A DNA stretch of 64,000 nucleotides from Scalesia atractyloides (Eukaryota; Streptophyta; Magnoliopsida; Asterales; Asteraceae): NCBI GenBank assembly GCA_947069175.1, contig CAMTDV010000007.1, positions 53,396,083 through 53,460,082 on the forward strand, written 5' to 3'. The translations under genes and the position numbers were made by a program. Shown one piece after another: positions 32,157 to 44,400 of this stretch. Within the stretch, counting starts at the first letter, position 1. Each line of letters begins with the position of its first letter. The notes under the pieces were generated by a model. That model was not told the origin of the DNA. It saw only the letters and a list, made by a program, of their open reading frames with translations, and made no database searches.

Positions 32157-32571
32157 TGTCACACCCTCAATTTCCACTTGCGGAGTTCTACCGCGAGGCG
32201 TGTGAACAAACCAGAATCTGAAACACTAGTACGTCGAACGACTCTACATGGTTTGATAATACGTTTTCCAAAATCGTTCATTTTAGATTTTATATCAATT
32301 ACCAATATTTAGCAGAGCATTAGTTTTAAGTTTGAGCGGAAGCATAAATAAGTAATGATGCGGGCGCCAACACAAACGCCAAAACAAATGAAAAATCCCA
32401 AAACAATATTAATAAATGAGACTCGATAAAGATGTCTTGTTCAATGCATGTGCGTGCACCTAGAGCTCCTAGCGTCCTGAGAAACATGTAAAGAAACAAG
32501 TGTCAACATTAAAGATGAGTGAGTTCACAGGTTTTCATAAATTCGTTTGTTCGGTTATAGTTTGTTCTCTC

Positions 32572-32738
32572 CGTTATCCCCAACCCGGGATAACGTATCA
32601 GTTCCATTATTCCAATCCCGGAATAATAATAAGTTGTTGCTTCCAATATTCCCAACCCGGAATATTAAGTTGTTGTTTCCATTATCCCCAACCCGGGATA
32701 ATAAGTTGATGTTTCCAATATTCCAAACCCGGAATATT
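32572..32738. repeat. Five tandem palindromes with varying arms
   Basis: Five perfect inverted repeats with 8-9 bp arms and 6-nt loops (CAACCC, AATCCC, CAACCC, CAACCC, AAACCC): 32572-32595 CGTTATCCC/GGGATAACG, 32606-32627 ATTATTCC/GGAATAAT, 32645-32666 AATATTCC/GGAATATT, 32681-32702 ATTATCCC/GGGATAAT and 32717-32738 AATATTCC/GGAATATT. They are spaced 34-39 bp apart. The arms differ between units, yet both sides change together. Confidence 0.9.
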
Positions 32739-34296
32739 AAGTTGATCCGTAATTAAGTTCAATATTAATGTATATAGGTAGCTAGCCTAAAGTCATGTCA
32801 CTAAGTGTTCGCGATCGAAGCTGACAGTTGTGCCTCCGTTTTGCCAGGCCTATCACATGACCATGGCGATGTTAGGCCAATCATACACCCGTTGACCATA
32901 CCCGGTCGGCTAGCGCGACTAGCTCGGATGGGGCTCGTCAGACCTAGTAGTACTACTTATAATTCCCACGCTATTTAACCCAAATACTAACGATCCGAGG
33001 AGATTGTCGAGGACTTAAGTGATAAAGCTGCTTAGTGCCCATAACATTACATTAACATTAACTTAGTTACCGTATAGTTATGTGACGTTAAATTCGTATA
33101 ACGTAAAGAGTTTGAGTTTGAGAGTGTATACATGTTTCTCCCCCTGTTGTTTAAAAACCGGATAAAGTTAGGGGCCGTGAACTCACCTTTATTTGCTCGG
33201 TTAGTGTAGCAAAGATGTTATAAGAGATGGGACCGCTAGTTGCGTCCTAACAAACCAATTAATTCCACGTCAGTGTGTAATCACACCAATACAAATTCCA
33301 CACGCAATTGACTCACAAAGTGATACATACCAACAACATATCTAACACTCAAACATGCATGCAAGTATTCTCATGTGATCATAGAAATCAAACAACTTAT
33401 CATGAACATATTTCAATTCCATGCAACACTTTAATGCATACAATCACAAGTTATCAACTTTCTGCTTAACACTCAATTATTCAGCTGTCTTCTAGGATTT
33501 TTATAAAATAGTTTTAACATTCCAAAAATTCCCATATTTTTACAGTAGGTGACATTTATACCATAGAAATTTATATAATTTTTCCAAGTCCTAAATCTTT
33601 ACCAATTAGCCATAAATATTAATTCATTAAGCTACAGTCAGATTTACCGCTTTCTGACTGCAGTCCACGGAAGAATTTATTTAAAAATCACTGATCGTCC
33701 GATTAACAAAATTCCAGTTGGAGTTGCCCGGAAATTTCTATACCTAGTTGCTGTACAAAAATCATGGCTCAACTCCCTACTGATCTTAAAATCTAACCTG
33801 ATAAACAATCAACAAAATTCCAGCATTTTAACAGCTTTAGCTACTGAACTTGTTTGGCCCTTTAAAAATATCAAACGATTTCAGAAAATTATGAATCCGG
33901 TGCCATTAGATTCCTTATTCAAATCTCTACGTTCTAGACATCAGAAAATCCGTTTTTCGACAACTAACGACCAAGTTACAGCCAGATGAAATCGGCTGTA
34001 ACTTTCACTCAGCATCCTGTTTCAGCATGTTATTATTATAAACTCGTGTAATCCCGTTCATGCGATTAATCTAGGCGATCAAGAACTGATTTTTAATCCT
34101 AGATTAATACTAATATTTCATCCATGCAAACCCTAGTTCTTACTTCTAGTTATTATAACCAAAACACACTTGTAACTTGTGATTTCCGACAACTATTCTG
34201 CATACGAACAAGCACCAAAACAGCCGATTATTTACAGCACTTATGATCCGAGACTATACCATCATGAAATCTGGGAACAGCAACCATCAACACACA

Positions 34297-34415
34297 TATA
34301 TCCGAAACAAACTAATCATTCAAGCATATGTCCGAGACAACAAATCATTCAAGCATGCATATATATCCGAAACAACTAGACATTCAAGCATGCATATTTA
34401 TCGGAGACAATATAA
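34297..34415. repeat. Short tandem repeat, about 30-35 bp x4, in the solo LTR
   Basis: The unit has CATATATCCGAAACAA then ATCATTCAAGCATG. Copies start near 34297, 34325, 34358 and 34393, the last diverged. It lies upstream of the TATA box in plus coordinates, which is downstream in LTR orientation. Confidence 0.7.
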
Positions 34416-34796
34416 TCATACGATCCGAACACAACAAAGTCACACACATGTATCCGAATATGGTCTTGTATCATATGATAAGGTAAACGAACCGTGATTA
34501 AACTAAGGAATCCGGTGATCAGAGATTGCTTGCAACCGAGAGATCCGTGACCGAGAAAAGGATGTTGTTCGCGACTGGAAAGAATAGTGGGCTGTTTTTG
34601 ATCGAGGAAGTGAGCAAGGGCTGAACTGGCGATCCAAGGAACAAGTAAAAGGGCTGTTTTGCGACTGAGTTGATAAAGGCTCCGGCTGCTGCTTGCTGCG
34701 ACCGAGAAAACAAGCAACTTTCTGCGATCGCAAGTCTGCCGACGGCAATGGAACTCTAGGGTTTTGTGTTTTGTATGAAACATGCATGAGTGTTAG

Positions 34797-34805
34797 TATA
34801 TATAG
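34797..34805 (-). promoter_or_regulatory. TATA box of the solo LTR
   Basis: The minus strand reads CTATATATA within CGCCTATATATACTAACAC, about 545 bp from the LTR start. This is a U3 length like that of E1. Confidence 0.5.
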
Positions 34806-35348
34806 GCGCAAGGAATAGGGTGAGGGTTAAAAGGGAAGGGTTACGGTTTGGGTTTGTATGCGGCCGCAAGGGAGCTTGGGTGGTTTGGTTTGGGTCTTGA
34901 TCACGTGGCCGAGAACTAAAGTTGCATGCTATGGGTTTCGGTTTGGTTTTGATTTTATGGCCGAGACATGTTTGGGCTTGTTCTCGGTTTAGGTTTGTGG
35001 TTTGAACTCAATAGATTTGCGGTCTTGGGCTTAATATCGCGGCCAAGGATTAGAGTGGTTTGGTTTGGGTTTGGTCTTGGCCGAATAGTTAGAGTTTTAA
35101 GTCTAGGTTTGATCATTGTTTTCTTTTAGCCGAAGACTTGGGTTTCAAGTTTCCTAGTTTCACAAAGAGTTCGGTTTATGTTTGTGTCGTGGTTCGGTTC
35201 GTGTGCATATTTATTATACATACATATATATAACTAAAAATCCACACAACACACAACACGTATTTAATTCATGCACGTTTAATACTTAGCATATATATTA
35301 TTCGACAAATATCACGTGTAAGTTATCCGAAAAACCCGGGATATCACA

Positions 35349-36091
35349 GTTCCCTTGGGGATGCGCGACCGAAGTGAAAACGTGTTCGATATGCATCTCT
35401 TTCATCCATTGTTGTAGCTCTTCGGCTGCAAAATTGGGACCGTTATCAGTGACTATGCGCAAGGGTAGCCCAAAGCGACATATGATGTGCTCCCATATGA
35501 ACTTTCGCACTACAGTTGCTGTGGTGGATGCGAGAGGTTTGGCTTCTACCCATTTGGTGAAATAACCGACAGCAACGATTATGAATTTCACCGCTCCTGG
35601 AGCGTTTGGGAATTATCCGACCATATCGATTGCCCATTGCTGAAAAGGCCACGCTGTTATCACTGGGATCAAAGGATCTTGAGGCGCAGTGTCTTTGGAG
35701 CATGGCGTTGGCATGACGCGCATTTTCGTAATATTTCAACTGCATCAAAGTGCATGCCAGGCCAATAGTATCCAGCATTCATGATCTTTGCCACGACCAT
35801 GCGTGGGCAGGCGTGAATTCCGCATAGCCCCTCATGTATTTCACGGATCAAGTACTTGGCGTCTTGCGCATCAACGCAACGGAGGAGCGGCCTAAGGTAT
35901 GACTTTCGGTATAAGATACCGTCTGCCATTTCATAATTGAGTGCCTTTTTCTGGACCTTCCTGGCTTCTGCTTTGTTTTTGGGGAGGCTCCCGTGTTGCA
36001 AGAACATGATTATGGGGACATGCAAGACGGATTCCCCACTTCGATGATGTTGACTTGTCGCAAAGGAACGGAAGGGTTTTAAGTACCTCAA
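35349..36091 (-). pseudogene. E4 integrase zinc finger and core
   Basis: The zinc finger region (EIHEGLCGIHACPRM, YYWPGMHFDA, CASCQRHAP) is at 35669-36091. The core, with YFTKWVEAKPL, IVTDNGPNF and HPQGN, is at 35349-35591. A frameshift between 35591 and 35669 separates them. In the first core motif Gly stands where these integrases have Asp (VAVGYFTKW), which would remove a catalytic residue. The 3' end is cut by the solo LTR. Confidence 0.87.
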
Positions 36092-36878
36092 TGCTCACCT
36101 CGCGCGCAAGATGCTTGAAGCTTGTAGCAGCTACCTTGTTGAGAGCGTTGGCGTGTTTATTCTTGCTTCGGTTAACATGAGTTATTCTGAAATGTTGGAA
36201 TTTGGTTATCAGGGCTTGCACCTGTTGTAGATACAAGGCCATTATCTCGCCCTTTGCGTCGTATAGGCCGTTGACCTGTCCGGCGACCAAGAGTGAGTCA
36301 ACATGGGCCTCCAAATTCTGCGCACCCATTTTGATTGCTAACCGAAGACCTGCCAGGTGAATTCTTGATTATCGGGGCTTATTAGGCGAAGACCTGCCCC
36401 TGCACAATCATCGTTGGATGCGCCGTCAGTGTGAAGTGTCCACGCATGGTCATCCGTAACTAGCGTTGGATTCTGTACTTCTTCACATTCCCGCCCTGTA
36501 TTCTGCGGGACTTCCGCGATAAAAGCGGCCAATATCTGGCCCTTTATTGTTGGTCGTGGTTTAGACACAACATTGTATCCGCCAAGCTCGATCGCCCACT
36601 TTGCTAGGTGACCGGATATATCTGGCTTCGAAAAAATTTGGCCTAGATGGTAGTTCGAGAGAACTATTATCATGGCCTGAAAAATATCGGCGCAACCGCC
36701 GGGATGCATGGACTAAAGCTAGAGCTAGCTTTTCCATCATGGGATATCGGGTCTCTGGGTCAGTGAGCATCTTGCTGACGTAATAGATCGGAGTCTGGAC
36801 TCCTGCGCATTCTACTAGTAGGACTACTCCCAGAGCGATATCTGATGCGGAAAGGTAAAGTATCAGCGGCTCATTCTT
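36092..36878 (-). pseudogene. E4 dual RNase H region
   Basis: Next to RT is the ordinary RNase H remnant (LTDPETRYPMMEKLALALVHASRRLRRYF). After a linker comes a second RNase H of the archaeal type (WTLHTDGASNDDCAGAGLRL, with Asp of LHTDGAS). It continues into QVQALITKFQHFRITHVNRS and the NKHANALNKVA motif. Having both is a mark of the Tat lineage. Frames break near 36335 and 36710. Confidence 0.85.
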
Positions 36879-38113
36879 CTACGGTGCGATGAGCGTTGGT
36901 AGCTGAATTAAGCATTCCTTCATTTGGGTGAATGCTTTCTCCGCATCCGGAGTCCACTGAAACTTGTTCTTCTTCACACAATTCCGCAGAGTGCTGATGA
37001 ATAGGAAGGACTTCATCGCGTGGTTGGCCAAGAACCTGTTCAGCGCAGCCAGCCGCCCTACCAACTGTTGTATTTCTTTGATAGTTGAGGGTGATGGCAT
37101 GCACTGAATCACTTCCACTTTATCGGGATTCACTTTGAAACCATCGAGCGTGACGATGAATCCCAAGAATTTGCCTTCTTCCATTCCAAAAGAGCACTTG
37201 CTGGGGTTCAACTTCAGATTTGCCTTGCGCAAGGAGGCAAACATTTTTTGGATGTTTGCCAACATCTTCTCCTCATTTGAGCTCATGATGACTAGGTCAT
37301 CAATGTATACTTCCACGGTTTCACCAATGTCATCCCCAAAGACATGGTCCATTAAACGTTGATAGGTGGCTGCTGCGTTACGCAATCCGAAGGGCGTCTT
37401 TGTGTAACAGTAAATGCATTTGTCTGTTCAGAAAGTGGTCTTGTCTTCGTCCTCTTTCTTCATTTGGATCTGGTGGTAGCCCTTGTAGCAATCAAGAAAA
37501 CATTTCCACCTGAATGAAGCAAGAGAGTCCACCTTTTTGTCGATTTCCGGTAAGGCATAGCAGTCCTTTGGACATGCCTTGTTGAGATATTTGAAATCGA
37601 CGCACATGCGCTAACTGCCGTTGGACTTTTGGACCATGACTAGGTATGCTACCCATGTCTGATAACGCACTTCTCGGATGGTTCTTACTTGGAGAAGCTC
37701 TGTGACTTGCTCGTTCAAAGCGATGATCTTTTCGGGCCCAAAGCTGCGCTTCTTTTGAACGATAGGCTGAACTGAAGGGAATGTGTGCAGTGCATGCTCA
37801 GCTATTTCCCTTGGCACCCCTTTCATATCCGCCGGTGACCATGAAAAAATATCAAAATTTTGGAACAACAGCTGTTTCAACCGCGCTTTGACTACGGGGG
37901 TCATGGCGGGTCCCAAGAGCACGGTTTGTTCTGGGTACTTGTTATTAAGTACCCACTTTTCTGGCTCATCGTCGGAAGATGGCTTGGGTTGCTTTTTTGG
38001 TGGTTCCTCGTCCACAGACATGATTTCTTTCTTGAATACATGATAGCCACTCCGGTTCCTGTGGGAAAACCGCAAACGGCGTGAGGGATGGAAGTAATCA
38101 TGCTGAAATCCCG
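36879..38113 (-). pseudogene. E4 reverse transcriptase
   Basis: RT motifs are present in order: FDIFSWSPADMKGVPREIAEH (linker), QKKRSFGPEK, VAYLVMVQKSNGS, then FGLRNAAATYQRLMDHVF and the active site VEVYIDDLVIMS (YIDD), followed by FLGFIVTLDGFKVNPDKV. A stop near 37612 and frame changes between 37385 and 37430 break the frame between palm segments. Confidence 0.88.
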
Positions 38114-38469
38114 CTAGGCGCGCTGTCCTAATATTACGTCATGGCGCGAGGTTGCGGGCATGACCATGAAATTGACCTGGACGGTGCGAGTGTAGCGCCC
38201 ATCAGAGAGAATGACCGGAAAAGAAATCTGTCCCAAAGGGAAAACAGCCTCATTGCAGAAACTAGTGAGTGGGAAATCCACCGGCTCCAGGCGTGCTTGT
38301 CCTCTGGGTCGAGTTGCTGGAAGCACTGTTCATAGATAATGTCCATAGAGCTCCCAGGGTCTATGAACATGTAGTCGGTGCGGTAGTAACCGAAGATGCT
38401 AGTTATCACTACAGGTCGGTCTTCTTGTGGACCCCGGGGACGACGGGGAAGATGGCCTGCTGCTCCCAC
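38114..38469 (-). pseudogene. E4 protease
   Basis: Two overlapping frames hold one protease: VVITSIFGYYRTDYMFIDPG with the active-site D-P-G-S-S, then in the next frame FPLGQISFPVILSDGRYTRTV and SRHDVILGQ at the end. A frameshift near 38310 joins them. Tat proteases often have such an active-site variant. Confidence 0.75.
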
Positions 38470-40196
38470 TAGTGAGACGTGCAGCTCTTCTGGTGGTTAC
38501 GCTTGCGCGAAGGACCACATTGAATCATATGAACAGATTTCATTTTTTTGTTACTCGGGCCCTCGCCGCCTCGAGTAATTTGCGCACCTCCTTGCGCACG
38601 TTTTGTAATAAGTGGGTGAGCTTCCACTTTTGAGCGCCTTTTCAATCTCCATACATAGGGAGATGCAATTATCAGTTGTGTGCCCCGTGTCCTTATGATA
38701 ATCGCAGAAGAGGTTGGGGTTTTGACCCTTCTTGTTGCTCATCGGCGGTGGTTGCTTGAACTGATGGTCTTCTGTGCTGAGGAACTCCGCCGGTGTCTTC
38801 AGCAGTGGGGTCCACTGACGATCGCGATTATCTTGTTTTATTGCTCGCTGGGTGGCAAGCTTATTAATGGTCGTGCGAGCGTCAACCGGTGTGTAGGGAG
38901 GGTTCTGGCTATGGCCCCTCCACCCTTTATTCTTTTTTTCCAAAACTCCTGCTCAAGTCTTGGGGACGGTGGTGAGGTAGAGAAGGTCTACTGTTGTTGA
39001 GGATGCGCTCCGTTTGTATGTAGACCTTTGCCATTGCCATAAGTTTCTCCTAGCTCTTGGGGAGACCTGTAGTCCCTGACAAGACTTTGATCATCTCGTC
39101 ACAGCGTACGGCGTACTTGAACTGTGCACGAATCAGGTCTTCATGCACATCCCCTATCTCCAGCACCTCTTTGTTGTAGCGGGTGATGAAGTCTTCGAGA
39201 CTTTCATCGTCCCGCCGCCACATATTCATTACATCAGAGGAGTCTCTGACATAACGCCTTTGCTGACTGAAATGCGCCGGGATCTTGTCCTTCAAGTCGT
39301 TCCAGGACGCGAGTTTGCCAATGGGCAGGTTATCAAACCACATGCGTGCAACACCTGTGAGGGTTGGGACGAACAAGTGACACCACATTGGTAGTGTCCA
39401 TCCTCCAATCAGTCCTGCGCCAGTAAAGAGACGCAGGTGGTCATCCGGGTCAGTCAACCCGTTGTATTTCCCGACATTGGAGGGCACCTTTGCATGCTCC
39501 AACGGTGCGAGAGCTATCTCCTTGATGAACTTGGAGTGTTCGGCTGCGTCTGCCGGTCGATAAATCAAGTTGTAATCATGCTCGGCCTCCGGGTTGTAAC
39601 CGTCGCGTGGAGCGGATCTGTATGCCGCATGATTCTTGGGTATCCAGTGAAAAACGCTGGCGCTATCACCTTCACCGTAGGTTCTGTCCTCCTCACGTTG
39701 GGTGTACCGCTCCCCTTGGGGCGCGGGCCCAATTGTGAGTGAACAGATGCTCGCCTAAGAGAACGAGACTCTGGTTTAGGCGGAGGTTGTGTGTACTCCG
39801 TCTCCTAGGGATGGAGACTATACGGTACACTCGCCCCCGCTAGTGAGTCGTCACTCAAAATCCTGGGCGAAGCGTGTACTTGGACAGCGGCTGCACTGGG
39901 GCAGCAGGGGTGTTTATATGCACACAGAGCTGCGCATAGACAACGTTAAGGGTCATCTGAGACTTAATGAACCATGACATCGGGGTCTCGCCCAGGGGTA
40001 AGACCGATGTGATCGGAACAAAGGGAGTTTCTAGCTGAGCTCCGGGAGTGACCAGGATGTTTATTCGGCAAGAGCTGTGTTGAGCTCTGGTATCCTCGGA
40101 AGAGTCCTCCCTCACTTGCCCGTCGATAAGAGAGGCATGAACTGGGTTCTTGCCTTCGCCTCGAGGGCCGCGTGGGGTGCTTGATGGGAAATCAGC
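38470..40196 (-). pseudogene. E4 gag
   Basis: An ATG at about 40196 (ADFPSSTPRGPRG) begins a poorly conserved N-terminus. The gag domain is at 39050-39568 (LEHAKVPSNVGKYNGLTDPD, LVPTLTGVARMWFDNLP-like, WNDLKDKIPAHFSQQRRY, DESLEDFITRYNKEVL). At 38551-38943 are PYTPVDARTTINKL and a zinc-binding-like CDYHKDTGHTTDNC. The frames are broken near 39000 and 39570-39860. Gag would form the virus-like particle. Confidence 0.85.
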
Positions 40197-40260
40197 CATA
40201 AGGAGATGAGGCTTGAAAAGGTGAAAATGGGAGGAAAAAATTGGAAAGAGTGAGAAAATA

Positions 40261-40273
40261 GCGGATGGCGCCA
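40261..40273 (-). other. E4 primer-binding site
   Basis: The minus strand reads TGGCGCCATCCGC one base inside the LTR end. The first seven bases fit the TGGCGCC type used by many plant Tat and Athila elements (Asp- or Arg-tRNA-like). The tRNA cannot be named with certainty. Confidence 0.6.
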
Positions 40274-40575
40274 ATGAAGAGGAACCAGTTGAACCTAGTG
40301 ATATCCAGGGATATATAAGTTACAACCAAGGTGTTTCTGCATAAAAGGTTATCCTCTCACTTCACTTTTTGGGTGCAAGCTCGCCCCAGCTGATCTGCAA
40401 AACTAGCAGCACCTTTAGTCTCGCCACGGGGAAAAGGGTGGTTTTCTCCATGACCACACTCCGGCGTGAGAATAAGTATATGTGGGATGGTAAGCCAGTA
40501 GTTGCAAGTATAAGCGAAAGCTTGTGTGTGTTTGAAAGGCATCTAAGGCATCTTATTTACCTGGAGATCCGATAC

Positions 40576-40585
40576 TTATTTATAG
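40576..40585 (-). promoter_or_regulatory. TATA box of the E4 5' LTR
   Basis: The minus strand reads CTATAAATAA, about 860 bp from the LTR start, conserved in the 3' LTR. Confidence 0.6.
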
Positions 40586-41129
40586 CCGAAAAAGGTATGT
40601 TCAGGAGAAGTGCTGGTGGGCCTTGGGCCCGACCCATACAGACAGAGACATCCTTTTTGTCCCTCTGCGTCAGACATTAAATGCCCCCTGCAGGAGAATA
40701 AATGTCCTCTATCAGGAGGTATGCTTTGTCGGATGTTGAATGGTGCCACGTGTAAGGGCAGCCGTTTCTGGTGTCAGGTCTATTGCCAGCCGAAAGTGGA
40801 GAAGGTGGAATAGTCACTGACAGAGATGTGGTTGGTGTATGGTCTGACGTTTGCCTTACCGGTCGAGGACACTGTCACACACAACCTGCCGAGTAACCTT
40901 TGGTCACAGTTCTGCCACTCTTTACCCTTAGTTATGGTCAATACCTCTTAGTGCTTACCCCTTCTGTGATGCTGTCAAGGTTTTTCCTGCCAGCGCAGGG
41001 TGTTAGGGGTATTACCTTTTGTCCCAGATTATGAGGTGTTTCTCATGTGTGTCTTGTCCTTGCAAGGTTTTAGGATTCGCAGCTTAGAAGGATGTTGTTT
41101 TACGCAGGGTCTAGTAGCCTGCGCGCGTA

Positions 41130-41357
41130 AGTCTAACTTTTCATTGCGCCAAGTACACATGGTTCGTTGTGTGCCTTGTATAGTTTAGTCTAACTTACCA
41201 TTGCGCTGAGTGCGCAAGGCTCGTTGTGTGACTTGATTGTATCAGTCTAAATCACCGTTGCGCTGGGTGCACAAGGTTCATTGTATGACCTATTGGTGTT
41301 GGTCTAATTCACAGTTGAGCTGATTGCGCAAGGTTCATTGTATGACCAATTGATTCC
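41130..41357 (-). repeat. 57-bp tandem repeat x4 in the E4 5' LTR
   Basis: Units start at 41130, 41187, 41244 and 41301 with the same consensus as at 27241-27524, where there are five. Confidence 0.9.
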
Positions 41358-41445
41358 AAGGAAGGCGTACCCTTGCATGTTACATGCAAGGTTATCCTTG
41401 TGAAAATTAGTCAAGGGTATGGTCATTTGGAACCATACCACTTCA

Positions 41446-44400
41446 ATATTAACATAAAGTTTCGTTTGCAATCTATCAAGGCTCAAAATAAAATAAATAA
41501 ATAAATTTAACATGTTAAATGAGAATGTCCATTTATCAAATAGGTTCGAATCAACTTTATTTGACCAAATTATATGTTCATTTTCATATTAGAGTTCAGA
41601 ATATTAACAAAAGGTTCGTTTGGAGTATATCAAGGCTCAAAATATAAAAATAAATAAATTTAAGATGTTAAATGAGCGTTTACAATGACCAACTAAACTC
41701 GATTCAACTTTATTTGACCAAACATGTTAAAATAAGTTTTGTATGATAAACTTTAACATGTTAAATGAGAATTAACAGTGATCAACTAGGTTCGATTCAA
41801 CTATATATTTGATCAAATTATATATTAAATTTTAGATTAGAGTTCAAAATATTATAGTTAAGTTTTGTGTGAGATTGAATATATAGGAATTGGGACATTT
41901 GTGTAGCAGAAAGAAGGAAATAGAGTCAGTGCGTTCTCAAAGTACTAATATAAATAAATTTAACATGTTAACTGAGAGTTTGCATTGATCAATTAGGTTC
42001 GATCCAACTTTATTAGACCAAAGTATATATTAAATGTCATATTGGAGTTAAAATATTAACATAAAATTTCGTTTGGAGTCTATCCATTCTCAAAATATTA
42101 AAATAAATAAATTTAACATGGTAAAAGCGTTTGCATTAATCAGTTAAACTCGATTCGACCAAACATGTTAAAATAAGTTTTACACGATAAACTTAAACAT
42201 GTTCAATGAGAATGACATTGATCTACTATGTTCCATTAAACTTATTTTACCAAATTTTATATTGAATTTCGGATTAGAAGTCAAAATATTAAACTAAAGT
42301 TTAGTGTTAAATTTAAGATGTTACATAAGTGTTTCAATTGATCAACTAAACTCATTTCGACTATATTTTACCAAACATGTTAAAATAAGTTTTATACGAT
42401 AAATTTTAACATGTTAAATGAGAATTGACATTGATCAACTAGTTTCGATTCAACTATATATTTTATCAAATTATTTGTGTAGTAGAAAGAAGGAAATAAA
42501 GTATGTGGGTTCTCAAAATATTAAAATAAATAAATTTAACATATAAACTAAGAGTTTGCATTGATCAACTATGTTCGATCCAACTTTATTAGACCAAATT
42601 ATATATTAAATTTTATATTGGAGTTCAAAATATTAACATAAAGTTTCGTTTCGAGTCTATTCAGGCTCAAAATATTAAAATAAGTAAATTTAACATGTTA
42701 AATGAGCGTTTACATTGATCAATTAAACTCGATTCGACAAACATGTTAAAATAAGTTTTGCACCATAAATTTTAACATGTTAAATGAGAATTGACATTGA
42801 TCAACTAGGTTGGATTAAATTTATTTTACCAATTTATATATTGATTTCAGATTAAAAGTAAAAATATTAAAATAATTTTTTTGTGTGAAGTCTCCGAGTT
42901 CAAAATATTAAATAAATAAATTTAAAATGTTAAATGAGCGTTTCTATTGAACATCCTAACTCGGTTCGACTTTTTTGACCAAACATGTTAGAAATAGTTT
43001 TAAACAATAAACTTTAACATGTTAAATGAGAATTGACATTGATCAACAAGTTTCTATTCAACTATATATTTGATCAAATTATATATTAAATTTTAGATTA
43101 GAGTTCAAAGTATTAAAATTAAGTTTTGTGTGAGATGGAATATATAGAACTTGGGACATATGTGTAGCAGAAAGAAGGAAATAGAGTCTGTGCGTTCTCA
43201 AAGTACTAATATAAATAAATTTAACATGTTAACTGAGAGTTTGCATTGATCAATTAGGTTCGATCCAACTTTATTAGACTAAAGTATATGTTAAATGTCA
43301 TATTGGAGTCCAAATATTAACATAAAGTTTCGTTTGGATTCTATCCAGTCTCAAAATATTAAAATAAATAAATTTAACATGTTAAAAGCGTTTGCATTGA
43401 TCAATTAAACTCAATTCGTCCAAACATGTTAAAATAAGTTTTACACGATAAACGTTAACTTGTTAAATGAGAACTGACATTGATCTACTAGGTTCGATTA
43501 AACTTATTTTACCAAATTTTTTATTGAATTTCGAATTACAAGTCAAAATATTAAATTAAATTTCTGTGTTAAATTAAGATGTTACATAAGCGTTTCAATT
43601 GATCAACTAAACTCGATTCGACTATATTTTACCAAACATGTTAAAATAAGTTATGTACGATAATTTTAACATGTTAAATGAGAAATGACATTGATCATCT
43701 AGATTCGATTCAACTATATATTTTATCAAATTATTTGTGTAGCAGAAAAAAGGAAATAAAGTCTGTGTGTTCTCAAAATATTAAAATAAATAAATTTAAC
43801 ATATAATCTAAGAGTTTGCATTGATCAACTACGTTCATCCAACTTTATTAGACCAAATTATATATTAAATTTCATATTGGAGTTCAAAATATTAACATAA
43901 AGTTTGTTCGTTATTCAGTAAAATAAAATAAGTAAATTTAAATTTATTGCGACGATAAAACTTTAAACATGTTAAATAGTAGAAAAACAATTGACATTGA
44001 TCAACTAGGTATGATTAAACGTATTTTACCAATTTATATATTGAATTTCAGATTAAAAGTCAAAATATTAAAATAATTTTTTTGTGAAGTCTATGGGAGT
44101 TCAAACTATTAAATATATAAATTTAACATGTTAAATGAGCGTTTCTATTGAACATCTAAACTCGGTTCGACTTTATTTGACCAAACATGTTAGAAATAGT
44201 TTTAAACAATAAACTTTAACATGTTAAATGAGAATTGACATTGATCAACTAGTTTCGATTCAACTATATATTTGATCAAATTATATATTAAATTTTAGAT
44301 TAGAGTTTAAAGTATTAAAATTAAGTTTTGTGTGAGATGGAATATATAGGACTTGGGACATTTGTGTAGCAGAAAGAAGGAAATAGAGTCTGTGCATTCT

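Larger units (their letters stand above)
32157..35348 (-). mobile_element. Solo LTR of a gypsy element, 3.2 kb, in E4 integrase
   Basis: Plus-strand ends are TGTCACACCCTC and GATATCACA, flanked by a perfect 5-bp duplication GTTCC (32152-32156 and 35349-35353). No internal genes or second LTR are present, so it is a solo LTR made by LTR-LTR recombination. The minus-strand ending GGGTGTGACA is like the E1 LTR ends, and a minus-strand TATA box lies near 34800, which gives the orientation. It holds five tandem palindromes (32572-32738) and a 33-bp repeat set (34297-34415). No coding region is seen. Confidence 0.9.
26388..41445 (-). mobile_element. E4: Tat-lineage Ty3/gypsy element with antisense gene, 15 kb
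   Basis: LTRs at 26388-27612 and 40275-41445, both TG...CA on the minus strand. A perfect 5-bp target duplication ATATT flanks it (26383-26387, 41446-41450). On the minus strand: primer site, gag, PR, RT, RNase H, a second (archaeal-type) RNase H and integrase. On the plus strand, between integrase and the 3' LTR, lies a multi-exon gene. A second RNase H and an extra antisense gene are known features of the Tat lineage (Grande, Retand and related). All pol genes carry frameshifts. Over the first 230 bp the LTRs differ by roughly 7%, so E4 is older than E1. A solo LTR splits its integrase. Confidence 0.9.
40275..41445 (-). repeat. E4 5' LTR, 1171 bp
   Basis: Plus strand from TGAAGAGGAACC to CCATACCACTTCA, followed by the target copy ATATT. 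It is shorter than the 3' LTR by 54 bp, explained by one fewer 57-bp repeat unit. Transcription of E4 would start here on the minus strand. Confidence 0.92.

Noticed and set aside
32572..32738. Evenly spaced palindromes resembling a CRISPR array
   Set aside because: Setting is a plant LTR, repeats are only about 22 bp with changing arms, spacers are similar to each other rather than unique, and no cas genes exist.
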